From Bacteroidales bacterium (GTDB lineage: Bacteria > Bacteroidota > Bacteroidia > Bacteroidales > F082): a DNA stretch of 64,000 nt. Location: NCBI GenBank assembly GCA_030690365.1, contig JAUYGX010000033.1, positions 1 through 64,000 on the forward strand, in the 5' to 3' direction. A model generated the notes under the pieces. The model was not told the origin of the DNA. It made no database searches and was given only the letters and a program-made list of their open reading frames with translations. The position numbers and the translations under genes are program-made. Below, in pieces: positions 46,793 through 57,959 of the stretch; the stretch's first letter is position 1; each line of letters starts with the position of its first letter.

Positions 46793-48553
46793 TTATCGTG
46801 CGTATTTTCTTTTGCGAAGTCTGATTAACACCAGTCCTGCGGTGATGATAAGCAGTACAGGAGCCAGTATGTTAAACAACTGCCAAGTTAATTTCGATTC
46901 GTTTACTTTGGTTTTATCCAGCAACCGCAGTTTCATCTCACGCGAACGCAGTGAAATCAGTCCCGGGCCTTCGGTGAGATAATTGATAGCGTTCATCACA
47001 AAATCTTTATTTCCAAAGGTTTCGCGCGTATATTGGTCGTAACCCAATGGCAGTGGTTTTCCTTTTTGAAACTGGTTTCTCACCATATCGCCATCCGAAA
47101 CCACCAGCATTGCAGTAGGGACGCTAATTTCGCTAAAACCGATGCCTTTGTCATTCATTATTTCCGGGGGAATCCGGTTTTTGAAATCCGAAGCAAAAGT
47201 TCCTTCGAGCAATACGGCGATAGCCTGAGGTGGGGTGGTGTATTGTCGGGGATCTGGTTGCTCACGCAACATCGACAGGCTGATAAGTGCAGGCACCTGC
47301 TCGATACGCGAATAGGGCGACGTTGAAAGCAGAATCGTTTTTTTTACGTTTTTGGTGGTCAAAGTGTCGATGCTGCTCACAAATTGTGTGCTGATGGCGT
47401 TGAGGTTCTTGCCGATGGGATGTTTGGTGGTGGGCGTTACGATTGGGAAATAGTACCAGGGGAAGAATTCAATCTGGGGTTGATTTCCCATTTGTCCGGT
47501 ACGGATGGGAATGGAATTGGCACTTAAATCCATCACCAGATCTTTATTTAACCGTACCCCATAGGTGAAAAGTTGTGATTGCAGATCCAGATTTTTCGCA
47601 ATAGCTACCGTATTTTCCGACCCGCTGATGCTGTCCATGCTGGCAAGTACGGGATCGACAAACCACAGGATTTTTCCGCCATACATCAGATATTGATCGA
47701 TGATAAAGCGGTCCTTACCTGAGAACATCGAATCGGGTTTGGCAATGATGATGGTGGCATATTTGGGTGCGATTTCCCATACCTGTTTTACTGAATCAAC
47801 AAGGATGCGGTTTACCAATGCGTTCAATTTACTGTCGATTCTGATTCTGTCCACAATATAGTTTTCCTGTAGACTGGCAGCGAGATCGTAAGTATCCTGT
47901 TCGTCCAGTTCGCCCTGGCCTTCGATAAAGGCGATGGATGGTTTTTTTAGTCGGGTAATTTTATAAATGGCGTTGGCGAGTTTAAATTCCAGGTTTTCGA
48001 TTGAATTGTTCAGAACACCTTCCGGTGGGACATTCATCTGTGCATCAAGGAGTTCAATAGAGGTCTCGTTGTTTCGGTACGAAATAAGGGCACCCGGAAA
48101 AATCACCTGCTGCTCAAGTCCGGTTTTGGTTTTTACCTGCAGGTTGGTGGGTTGTAGCCCTTGTTGCACCAACAATTGATAGGTGGCATTGCGCTCTTTT
48201 TGGTCTTCACTGGCTGATGGATTGATAAATTCGTATTGAATATTTTTGTTGTATGCCCTGAATTCATCCAGCAGTTCTTTGGTTTCCCGTTTCAGCCGTT
48301 TAAATCCTGCCGGGAATTCTCCTTCCAGGAATACCCTGAAATAGACGATGTCGTCCACATTTTTAATCAATTCACGCGTTTCTGTCGAGAGGGTATATCG
48401 TTTTTCGTTGGTTAAGTCGAAACGGGTAAACAGGTTCGAGCTGATGAGGTTGACCACAATAATTATCCCGATGACCAAGAGCAGTTGCGACCACGATTGA
48501 CGAATGATTGAAGTTTTCTTTTCTTTCATCTTACACAAATGATTGGTTACCAT
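46793..48553 (-). CDS. gldG: Gliding motility-associated ABC transporter component GldG
   Basis: FDLTNEKRYTLSTETRELIKNVDDIVYFRVFLEGEFPAGFKRLKRETKELLDEFRAYN...; terminal TM. Confidence 0.92.
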   Translation of the reverse strand: MVTNHLCKMKEKKTSIIRQSWSQLLLVIGIIIVVNLISSNLFTRFDLTNEKRYTLSTETRELIKNVDDIVYFRVFLEGEFPAGFKRLKRETKELLDEFRAYNKNIQYEFINPSASEDQKERNATYQLLVQQGLQPTNLQVKTKTGLEQQVIFPGALISYRNNETSIELLDAQMNVPPEGVLNNSIENLEFKLANAIYKITRLKKPSIAFIEGQGELDEQDTYDLAASLQENYIVDRIRIDSKLNALVNRILVDSVKQVWEIAPKYATIIIAKPDSMFSGKDRFIIDQYLMYGGKILWFVDPVLASMDSISGSENTVAIAKNLDLQSQLFTYGVRLNKDLVMDLSANSIPIRTGQMGNQPQIEFFPWYYFPIVTPTTKHPIGKNLNAISTQFVSSIDTLTTKNVKKTILLSTSPYSRIEQVPALISLSMLREQPDPRQYTTPPQAIAVLLEGTFASDFKNRIPPEIMNDKGIGFSEISVPTAMLVVSDGDMVRNQFQKGKPLPLGYDQYTRETFGNKDFVMNAINYLTEGPGLISLRSREMKLRLLDKTKVNESKLTWQLFNILAPVLLIITAGLVLIRLRKRKYAR

Positions 48554-49278
48554 TTTCTTCGCGCAAGCGAAAACTTGGTTAAAAATAAAAACAGGGCAAT
48601 GGTGCTGAGAAAATATACCACATCGCGCGTGTCGATTACACCCCGGCTCAATGAACTGTAATGGGCACTGATTCCGAGTGAGCGTATAAATAAATCGATG
48701 GGGCCGAACAACGAAAATGAATAAATCATTTCAAAACCCAGGTATAAAAAGGCACTAAGCAGCCCTGCGATCACAAATGAAATTACCTGATTATCGCTGA
48801 TCGATGAGGTGAATATCCCGATGGACGTAAATGCGGCTCCCAAAAACAACAACCCGATATAACTTCCCCAGATGCTTCCTGAATCAACATTTCCCAGCGG
48901 GAAACTTAACAGATAAACCGTGAGGAAATATAAAAGAGTGGGTAGCAAGGCAATAACGACCAACGTAAACGAGGCCAGAAACTTTGACAGGATGATCTGC
49001 ATGTCGGTGAGTGGTCGGGTATACAGCAATTCGATGGTGCCACTTTTTTTCTCCTCTGCAAACGACCGCATGGTGATGGCGGGTACCAGAAACAGAAAGA
49101 CAAAGGGTGCGATAACGAACAAGCCGTCCAGGTTGGCATACCCATAGTCGAAAATGTTAAAATCGTTGGGGAAAACCCAAAGAAACAAACTTACCGAAAC
49201 CAGAAACACGAGGATTATCACGTAACCCATCAGTGAACTGAGAAAACTCCTGATTTCTTTAAAATACAATGCTGACAT
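48547..49278 (-). CDS. gldF: Gliding motility-associated ABC transporter permease GldF
   Basis: ABC-2 permease pattern MRSFAEEKKSGTIELLYTRPLTDMQIILSKFLA; overlaps gldG by 7 nt. Confidence 0.92.
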   Translation of the reverse strand: MSALYFKEIRSFLSSLMGYVIILVFLVSVSLFLWVFPNDFNIFDYGYANLDGLFVIAPFVFLFLVPAITMRSFAEEKKSGTIELLYTRPLTDMQIILSKFLASFTLVVIALLPTLLYFLTVYLLSFPLGNVDSGSIWGSYIGLLFLGAAFTSIGIFTSSISDNQVISFVIAGLLSAFLYLGFEMIYSFSLFGPIDLFIRSLGISAHYSSLSRGVIDTRDVVYFLSTIALFLFLTKFSLARRKW

Positions 49279-49433
49279 TCTAATGGCATTTTATTTGAGA
49301 ACGCAAAAATAGCATTTTTAGGAGAGCAGACGGGATTCAATCAGGATAGAATTCGCTTTGTTAACGTCTTTTAGGACTTCAACGGAGTGCATTAATTTGA
49401 TGTTTTTACGAAGACAAAAAAATCTAACTAACT

Positions 49434-49517
49434 ATGAGTTCCGATTCAAACCAAAATAGTCAGCAAGAAGGCATTCAGGATGTATTTAAAAATGCTCAAA
49501 TCATGCAAGTGGGCTGA
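49434..49517 (+). other. Possible 27-aa small ORF
   Basis: ATG-initiated MSSDSNQNSQQEGIQDVFKNAQIMQVG* in the gldF/ABC-F intergenic region; no further support. Confidence 0.2.
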
Positions 49518-49527
49518 ATAAATTTTT

Positions 49528-49573
49528 TCTCAATTCATTCTCCCTTCAGGGTCGGGGTGAAAAGGAATTGAGA
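49528..49573 (+). terminator. Hairpin 3' of the 27-aa small ORF
   Basis: TCTCAATTC (49528-49536)/GAATTGAGA (49565-49573) perfect 9-bp stem. Confidence 0.4.
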
Positions 49574-49599
49574 CAAAATTTATGGTTGGAACAGTGTAG

Positions 49600-51330
<1,731 letters not shown>

Positions 51331-51355
51331 ACCAGCGATTATTATTAAAACCTGT

Positions 51356-51399
51356 CAGGGTGAGTTTTTATCTGATCATTCAGATAAAAACTCACCCTG
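51356..51399. terminator. Long perfect hairpin between convergent genes (bidirectional terminator)
   Basis: CAGGGTGAGTTTTTATCTGA-TCAT-TCAGATAAAAACTCACCCTG: 20-bp perfect stem, 4-nt loop. Confidence 0.85.
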
Positions 51400-51520
51400 T
51401 AAAGTGTTGGATGGTTCAAACATTATTTGGCTGACAGTTGAGTCAGAAAAAGTTGAAAACAGCAAAGGTTCAACTGATGGTTTTTATTGACTCTGAGTTA
51501 ATCCTCTGCCTAAATTCAGG

Positions 51521-54469
51521 TTATCTCACCACAATTCTTTTCACCTTTCCAAACTGGCCCGATCCCAATCTCACAATATATGCACCGGGTTTGGCATACG
51601 ATAAATCCAGGTGATATGAATATTTTCCGTTTTCCTTCTTCACCCTGTTCTCCACCAGTTTCTGTCCGAGTACATTGTGCAGATTGATAATGAGGGTTTC
51701 ATTTATTTCAGCACTTTCAAGCGATATATCAAACACATTGTTCCCCAATGTTTTAACAACCATTTCAGAATTGCTTAACGGATTGTTTTCAATACCTATG
51801 TTAAGCGTCAGGTTCACCTTGTAGTCTTCTGTTTCGCCGAGAGTGGTTCCTTCGCAGGCATCTTCAGGTACCAAATCGCTCATGTTCGACTTAGCCCTTA
51901 GAATGTGTTCTCCAAGACTTACCCCATTAGCTGTGGTTAATGGCATGGTTTCTATATAATATCCGGCTGTCATCCCGGGAGCTATTTCAAAATTGTCAAC
52001 TACGACTTCTTCAGGTTCGAAAACAAAATTGTCATTATAATCAATCCAAACTTTGATGTTTTGACTGCCATAATAGGTCGCGATGGTAAGATCATTGATG
52101 CTGTTAATTTCCAAATCGGTTGACAAATCGGTAAAATCATGATAACCATTCTCTGAACAATCTGATGTATTGTCGATGGTTCCCAATTTAAACTGGAAAA
52201 TTCCTGAACCTGTATTGCAATTAGATTGGGGTTGACACAACGTGTTGATTACTTCAACTACAGTGGTATCGTTTTCACGGTTGGCGTCATCTGGCAACGA
52301 GGTGTAAGCAGTTAAAAGATGCGATCCCAACGACATCATATCACAGGTTTGCGAAAATGTATAATTTATGGGAGAATTATAGGATAATGGGCCTGGAACC
52401 TGTTCCGTGACCGAGATATCATTTAGGTAATAGGTTACATCAAAGTTGGATTGTTCGGCAAAGCCAAAATTGCTTAGGGTAACTGTAACAGGCTCTTCGG
52501 TGGTTAAACCACTTCCCGAAACCGGTGTTAAAATGTCGGTAACCCCAATATCGTCGGCGGATAAATTCATTACGCTTTTTACAATGGTGTCGTTTTCATG
52601 GTATTCATCACCTGCTAAATCGGTGAAAGCCTTTATTTCATACGTTGAACCCATCGTACCCAGGTTGGCAGTTGTGCTAAAAGTATATTGCATCGAAGTT
52701 CCACTCGCCAAAGTTCCCGGTGCCATCTCAATTACTGCTGCACCACCATTTATCTGATAGCTCACCGGAATATCAGTCTGATCATCATCACCATAATTGA
52801 AAATGGTAATTGTAACAGGTTCGGCATCGGACAGAGTACCGTCCGATGGAGCATCTATATTAATAACTCCCACATCCTGGGTAAAGTTGGAGGCAATCTG
52901 AAAAACACCTACCACATCGGTTCGTTGGTTGTTGATAAAATATTCGGCAATGTGCCAGAAAGTTTTGTCGTCTACTGGATCTACTGATATTTGGACGTAG
53001 TCGGCAAGTCGGTTGGATGGGTTATTGGATGTACCTTGCGCGATGAGGGTTTCGTCAATGGTCATTTCACCCAAGGGGTCCGAATCATATCGTCCGGTAT
53101 AATGGATGGCAATTTTTTCGCTGGAACTCACGGTGGTATATCCCATGCCAATGTTGCCTTGCCCGTCCATGACCATACTTCCCGAAAAAGCATGTTTGTT
53201 GTTGTAGGGTGAGATGTAAGTCCCTTCCTGATAAAGGGTCCAGGGATCACTGTCGTTGGCCTGCCGCAATTCAAACCAGCGAATTCCGGCCATTTCGGCT
53301 CCCGAGCCATCGGTATCCACTACAAAGTTGAAAATGGCAGAGTTATGGTCAGGAAATCTCCGGTATTGTGCCTGGTTCATAATCGTGGCCTGAAGCACAT
53401 CCTGATCGGGACCGCTTGGTTGCGGAACATTGCTGAACGATCCTCCGTCGAATACCGAAATAAAAGGAGTGGTTATAATTTCAGCCGGGGCTGATATGGT
53501 TGAGTTAGCAATATCGGTCCAGTCGACGTTCACAGACCATAATTTTAAGTGATCAGTAGAAACACCGCTCCAGGCATCATCCTGCATATAAACTACCGTT
53601 GCATTTCCGGCTGGTGGTAAATCGTTATTTGAGACATTAAAAAACTGAGGGCTGTAAAAACCTGAAGTGCTGATTCCTGTGAGTGGAAATCCCACAAATT
53701 GAGCCGCATTTCCCAGAAGCATTTCATCACGTTCAACGGCAAAAACCTTGTTGTTTGCACCAATATTGGCTGTAACGTAGTAGCCATCCGACCATACCGA
53801 AAACTTGGTGTAATCAGGAAATTGTCCGGTTCCAAACCCTGTGGTATAAATGTACCAACCATCGTTTACGGGATCGGAACCCTGACAAATGGCCATGTTA
53901 AAACCATTTGGGCTGCTATCGAATTCGGTGATAACAAAACGATCGGCAGCGGCATCGTAAAACACAATAGGATCGCCCATTATATTTCCGGGGAACAACG
54001 TACCTAAAGAAGCCGGAGGAGTTAATGGATTTCCTTCTTTATCAAAAATCCTGAATCCCACATTCCACCCACCAATAAAATGGTTTGGGCCAACGGCTCC
54101 TGTAGGATCGGATGGGGTGTAAGTGGCTGTGTTGGCATTGAATACCAATGACGGATCCTTGCCATCGTGTTTAACAGAACGCTCCTGGTTTTTTACCAGC
54201 GCATCACCACCCTTAGGAAGCCCTTTGCCCGGAACTGTTATATTGGCTCCTCTTTGCTTTGGTGGGCCAAGTTTGGGTGTTTCGTTGGGATCGGTAGTTT
54301 TAAATGTGCCATCCTTTAATTGCTGCGCAAGACTTGGGACAACAATTGGTTTTTGTATTATTCCGTAATTTCCGGCTTTTGTACCCTGATTGTTTTGTGA
54401 GTAAAGATTAGTGGTAAGCAGGGGGAATGTTATTGCCAGGAGAAGAAGTAGTAAATTATGTTTCATCAT
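51521..54469 (-). CDS. T9SS type A cargo with GEVED/CARDB-like domains
   Basis: Signal peptide; CARDB-like repeats (DIGVTDILTPVSGSGLTTEEPVTVTLSNFG); GEVED-like KVWIDYNDNFVFEPEEVV; CTD SYAKPGAYIVRLGSGQFGKVKRIVVR. Confidence 0.88.
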   Translation of the reverse strand: MMKHNLLLLLLAITFPLLTTNLYSQNNQGTKAGNYGIIQKPIVVPSLAQQLKDGTFKTTDPNETPKLGPPKQRGANITVPGKGLPKGGDALVKNQERSVKHDGKDPSLVFNANTATYTPSDPTGAVGPNHFIGGWNVGFRIFDKEGNPLTPPASLGTLFPGNIMGDPIVFYDAAADRFVITEFDSSPNGFNMAICQGSDPVNDGWYIYTTGFGTGQFPDYTKFSVWSDGYYVTANIGANNKVFAVERDEMLLGNAAQFVGFPLTGISTSGFYSPQFFNVSNNDLPPAGNATVVYMQDDAWSGVSTDHLKLWSVNVDWTDIANSTISAPAEIITTPFISVFDGGSFSNVPQPSGPDQDVLQATIMNQAQYRRFPDHNSAIFNFVVDTDGSGAEMAGIRWFELRQANDSDPWTLYQEGTYISPYNNKHAFSGSMVMDGQGNIGMGYTTVSSSEKIAIHYTGRYDSDPLGEMTIDETLIAQGTSNNPSNRLADYVQISVDPVDDKTFWHIAEYFINNQRTDVVGVFQIASNFTQDVGVINIDAPSDGTLSDAEPVTITIFNYGDDDQTDIPVSYQINGGAAVIEMAPGTLASGTSMQYTFSTTANLGTMGSTYEIKAFTDLAGDEYHENDTIVKSVMNLSADDIGVTDILTPVSGSGLTTEEPVTVTLSNFGFAEQSNFDVTYYLNDISVTEQVPGPLSYNSPINYTFSQTCDMMSLGSHLLTAYTSLPDDANRENDTTVVEVINTLCQPQSNCNTGSGIFQFKLGTIDNTSDCSENGYHDFTDLSTDLEINSINDLTIATYYGSQNIKVWIDYNDNFVFEPEEVVVDNFEIAPGMTAGYYIETMPLTTANGVSLGEHILRAKSNMSDLVPEDACEGTTLGETEDYKVNLTLNIGIENNPLSNSEMVVKTLGNNVFDISLESAEINETLIINLHNVLGQKLVENRVKKENGKYSYHLDLSYAKPGAYIVRLGSGQFGKVKRIVVR

Positions 54470-54693
54470 CAGATTTTGTATTTAATGGTGATAACTAAGT
54501 GGTTGTCTGGTATTATTTTATTTTTTATAAATATAGCGGCGAAAATACAAAATTTAGAATAGCAGAACTGTAGCTATTTGATGAGGTAACCAATCATCTA
54601 CAAATCCATATTCAGGTATTTGGCCTTAATGGCTTTTCGGTTCTGAAGTATTTCTGTTTTTTAAGAAGAATAATTTACCGATTTGGGGGTGAA

Positions 54694-56769
54694 CTATTTT
54701 ACGATCATTTTTTTAATTTCAATTTCAGAGGTCGAACTCATTTTAACAATATACATTCCCGGTGGCAGCATCTTAACATCAATCACGGCTTTATTCTGGT
54801 TATACAATGATTCACCTATTACTTTCTTTCCCTTCAGGTTAAACACTTCTATGGTGGCATTGGATAATACACAATCGCTTTCGATTATAATTTTGTCCGA
54901 GGTGGGATTAGGATACACACTTAGGGTGGATTTTGCAGATACCAATTCATTGGTTGACACGATAAATTCGGAGGCTGGTGTCGTTAGTATGACTCCGTCA
55001 TTACCAGCAAAATATCCCGTATATGTACTTGTAAAGAACACAGCATTAATCCACTGCCATGCAACCGGAGGATATAAATTCCAGGTATTTCCTCCATCAT
55101 TTGTAGAAACAATTGCCCCCACGGCTCCCACGGCATATCCATTCATTGTATTTGAGAAGAAAACGGACATAAGATCCCGCTCGGTATTGCTGGTTAAATT
55201 AGTCCAGGATAATCCTCCATCAGTCGTTTTAATAATGGTGCCATGCAGTCCGGCAGCAAACCCTGTTAATGTGTTGGGGAAGGAAATGCCAAAAAAACCA
55301 AAGACGCCATCGTCCATCAGGGTATTCCATGTCGTACCGCCATCAGTCGTTTTGAGGATAGTTCCATCGTTAAACGCACCTCCTCCAATATAACCTGTTT
55401 GCTTATCGGGAAAGCTTATTGAATGTAAATCGCTGTTGGTCCCGCTTTGCAATAAATTCCAATTGGTACCACCATCTTCCGTTTTTAATAATACACCCTG
55501 GCTACCACAAACAACGCCGTTATTTTCATCAGTAAAATAGATGGAGTTAAAATAGTAATCTCCGGTGATTGTTGTTATCCAGTTCAGTCCACCATCAACG
55601 GTTTTCATTATTTTACCATAACCACCAGCGATATAACCAACATTTTCGTTTAAAAAGTATACTGATTCCAGTCGGTTGGTTGTGCTGTCTGAAATCAAAT
55701 CCCATTTTGCACCTCCATTTATTGTTTTAAGAATGGAGCCATAGAAACCAACAGCATAGCCGGTAGCTGAATTGGGAAAATAAACAGATTCTAAGTCATC
55801 AAAATATCCGGTCAGGTAATTGTTCCAGCTATCTCCAGCAGTGGAGGTTGTTAGAATAGATCCATCACTCCCAACGGCAATACCAATCTGGTCATTGGCA
55901 AAAGTAATTGAGTTCAATCTTTTTTCATTACTATAACATTCGGTCCATGTTGTGGCTCCATCCGTTGTCTTTACAATTGAACCATGTCCAACTGTTGCAT
56001 AACCGGTATTTTCATCGGTAAAATACAATGAAAAAACACTGGAGTAAGCCAATCCTTCAAGAATTGTCCAGCTTTCGCCACTGTTAATGGTCTTCATAAT
56101 TACTCCTGCTTCACCCCCAATATAGCCTGTATTTTGATCTGCAAAGAAAACAGTGCTTAGGCTTAGGTAAACAATGGGTTCGTGAGTTGTCCAGGTATTT
56201 CCTCCATCTATTGTTTTAAGTATTGTTTCGTATACTCCAACTGCAAATCCACGGTCGGCATCAACAAAATATACCGAACTTAAGCTGTGGTGATCCGTAT
56301 TTGGCAACACGGTCCAACTTGTTTCATTGATATCAATTTTTAAAATAACGCCAGAATCGCCTACTGCATAGCCTGTATTTTCGTCAGGAAAAAAAACAGA
56401 ATTGAGATTCTGATTTGTACTTGTTTCCAGTGCAACCCAGGTATTGGCACCATCAGTAGTCTTATAAGAAACTCCTGACTCACCCACGATGACGCAGGAA
56501 GAATTATCTATCACAGCTATTGAGTTAAGATTTTTTGTAGTAGGCCTTTGAACATAATACCAAGTGACTCCGCCATCATCTGTTTTGAGTATAGAACCCA
56601 AATCACCTATGGCATAGCCGGTATAGGTATCAGAAAAAGCAACTGAAAATAGTCCATTGCCTTGAGGCAAAGGGTTCTGCCAGGTCCATTGTCCAAATGA
56701 AAACAAAAAACCGGAAGTGAGAAGAAGGGTTAAGAAGATTTTTTTCATCGAAAGTAGTTTAAAATTCAT
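54694..56769 (-). CDS. T9SS type A cargo composed of Ycf48/BNR-like propeller repeats
   Basis: Many copies of ENTGYAVGDxGxILKTxDGGxTW; CTD LSVYPNPTSDKIIIES...MLPPGMYIVKMSSTSEIEIKKMIVK. Confidence 0.9.
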   Translation of the reverse strand: MNFKLLSMKKIFLTLLLTSGFLFSFGQWTWQNPLPQGNGLFSVAFSDTYTGYAIGDLGSILKTDDGGVTWYYVQRPTTKNLNSIAVIDNSSCVIVGESGVSYKTTDGANTWVALETSTNQNLNSVFFPDENTGYAVGDSGVILKIDINETSWTVLPNTDHHSLSSVYFVDADRGFAVGVYETILKTIDGGNTWTTHEPIVYLSLSTVFFADQNTGYIGGEAGVIMKTINSGESWTILEGLAYSSVFSLYFTDENTGYATVGHGSIVKTTDGATTWTECYSNEKRLNSITFANDQIGIAVGSDGSILTTSTAGDSWNNYLTGYFDDLESVYFPNSATGYAVGFYGSILKTINGGAKWDLISDSTTNRLESVYFLNENVGYIAGGYGKIMKTVDGGLNWITTITGDYYFNSIYFTDENNGVVCGSQGVLLKTEDGGTNWNLLQSGTNSDLHSISFPDKQTGYIGGGAFNDGTILKTTDGGTTWNTLMDDGVFGFFGISFPNTLTGFAAGLHGTIIKTTDGGLSWTNLTSNTERDLMSVFFSNTMNGYAVGAVGAIVSTNDGGNTWNLYPPVAWQWINAVFFTSTYTGYFAGNDGVILTTPASEFIVSTNELVSAKSTLSVYPNPTSDKIIIESDCVLSNATIEVFNLKGKKVIGESLYNQNKAVIDVKMLPPGMYIVKMSSTSEIEIKKMIVK

Positions 56770-56888
56770 AATCGATTATTTTGATAAATAACGGGTTAAA
56801 TACTTATTGAGATAAAATTTACTTTCAAACATTTATCGTGCACAATGTACAAAAATTTCAAATGTTTTGCACATATCTATTGCTTGGG

Positions 56889-57959
56889 TTAAATCATTAA
56901 AAATTTTTCTTTTAGCAAATCCGCCGTTAAACACGAATGAACCGGTAGTATTCCCACCAAATCACCGGGCTTAAAGGTAACCAATTCCTTTTCGGACATT
57001 TTAATCAAACCGTGTTCTTGCGAAAGCGAATAAACATAAGCACCTGGAATGGGATCACTCCAATGCAGATTTCTGTCCAGCCTCACCACATAACCAAACA
57101 ACTTAAATCCCTGATCGGCTACAATGTGCTCTTTTGACAAATGAACGGCGCCTCCATAAATAGCCATTTCGCCCCGTTCTTTCATCACCGAAACCACCGG
57201 ACAGGCAGCGGCCACAGCAATATCTTCCAGCGAACAGGCACCGAGATGGAATTGCATCACATCGTAATACACAAAATTACCGGGTCGGATTTCGTCAAAA
57301 CCATTAAAATGAGAAGCCAGACTGCATGAGGGCGTATCACCGTACGAGAGTATAAACTCGGGGTGAAACCGCTCGTGGTGGTGCTTTAATTCCAACATTT
57401 GTTTCCGCGACTGGTCCATGATGTCGAGTATTTCGGCTTGTCCTCTGGCCTGGTAGGTATGTCCGGCATGGGTGAGAAACCCACCAAAAGTCAAGAGTCG
57501 GGAAGAGGATATCTCGTTTATAATAAATTCGATTTCTGGGTCTTCGGGTACAAGTCCGGTACGGTGATACCCTGTGTCGATTTCGATGAAAATGGTTAGG
57601 GGATGTTGGGCATGTTTTAATAGAAACAGGGTAGAAAAACCGGAATCGACCAATAAATTCAACCGAATGTTCTTTGACAGTCTGTTGATTTCCTCCATTT
57701 CACGCAGGTTTACCGGAAAGGCTACCGTGATGTCATTCCAACCCTGAGCAGCAAATCCAGTGGCCATCGAAACCGAAGAAACCGTGATTTTTTTAACTCC
57801 TTCATTTCTAAATATTTCTGCTACCTGATGGTTTTGATGGGTTTTGAAATGGGGCCTGAACACAATACCACTCACATCGGCTTTTTGTTTCATCCGGCGG
57901 ATGTTGTTAACCACTTTTGTTTGGTCGATGAGCAGGGTGGGATGGGTGATGCTTTTCAT
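56889..57959 (-). CDS. D-threonine aldolase/D-serine dehydratase-like (DSD1 family) PLP enzyme
   Basis: HPTLLIDQTKVVNNIRRM...FRPHFKTHQNHQVAE (PLP Lys region), YGDTPSC, GAYVYSLSQEHGLI, VGILPVHSCLTADLL metal-site motif. Confidence 0.9.
   Translation of the reverse strand: MKSITHPTLLIDQTKVVNNIRRMKQKADVSGIVFRPHFKTHQNHQVAEIFRNEGVKKITVSSVSMATGFAAQGWNDITVAFPVNLREMEEINRLSKNIRLNLLVDSGFSTLFLLKHAQHPLTIFIEIDTGYHRTGLVPEDPEIEFIINEISSSRLLTFGGFLTHAGHTYQARGQAEILDIMDQSRKQMLELKHHHERFHPEFILSYGDTPSCSLASHFNGFDEIRPGNFVYYDVMQFHLGACSLEDIAVAAACPVVSVMKERGEMAIYGGAVHLSKEHIVADQGFKLFGYVVRLDRNLHWSDPIPGAYVYSLSQEHGLIKMSEKELVTFKPGDLVGILPVHSCLTADLLKEKFLMI

Noticed and set aside
49434-49517. 27-aa ORF as a confident small protein gene
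   Set aside because: Only an ATG-stop frame and a downstream hairpin support it; listed as a low-confidence feature only.
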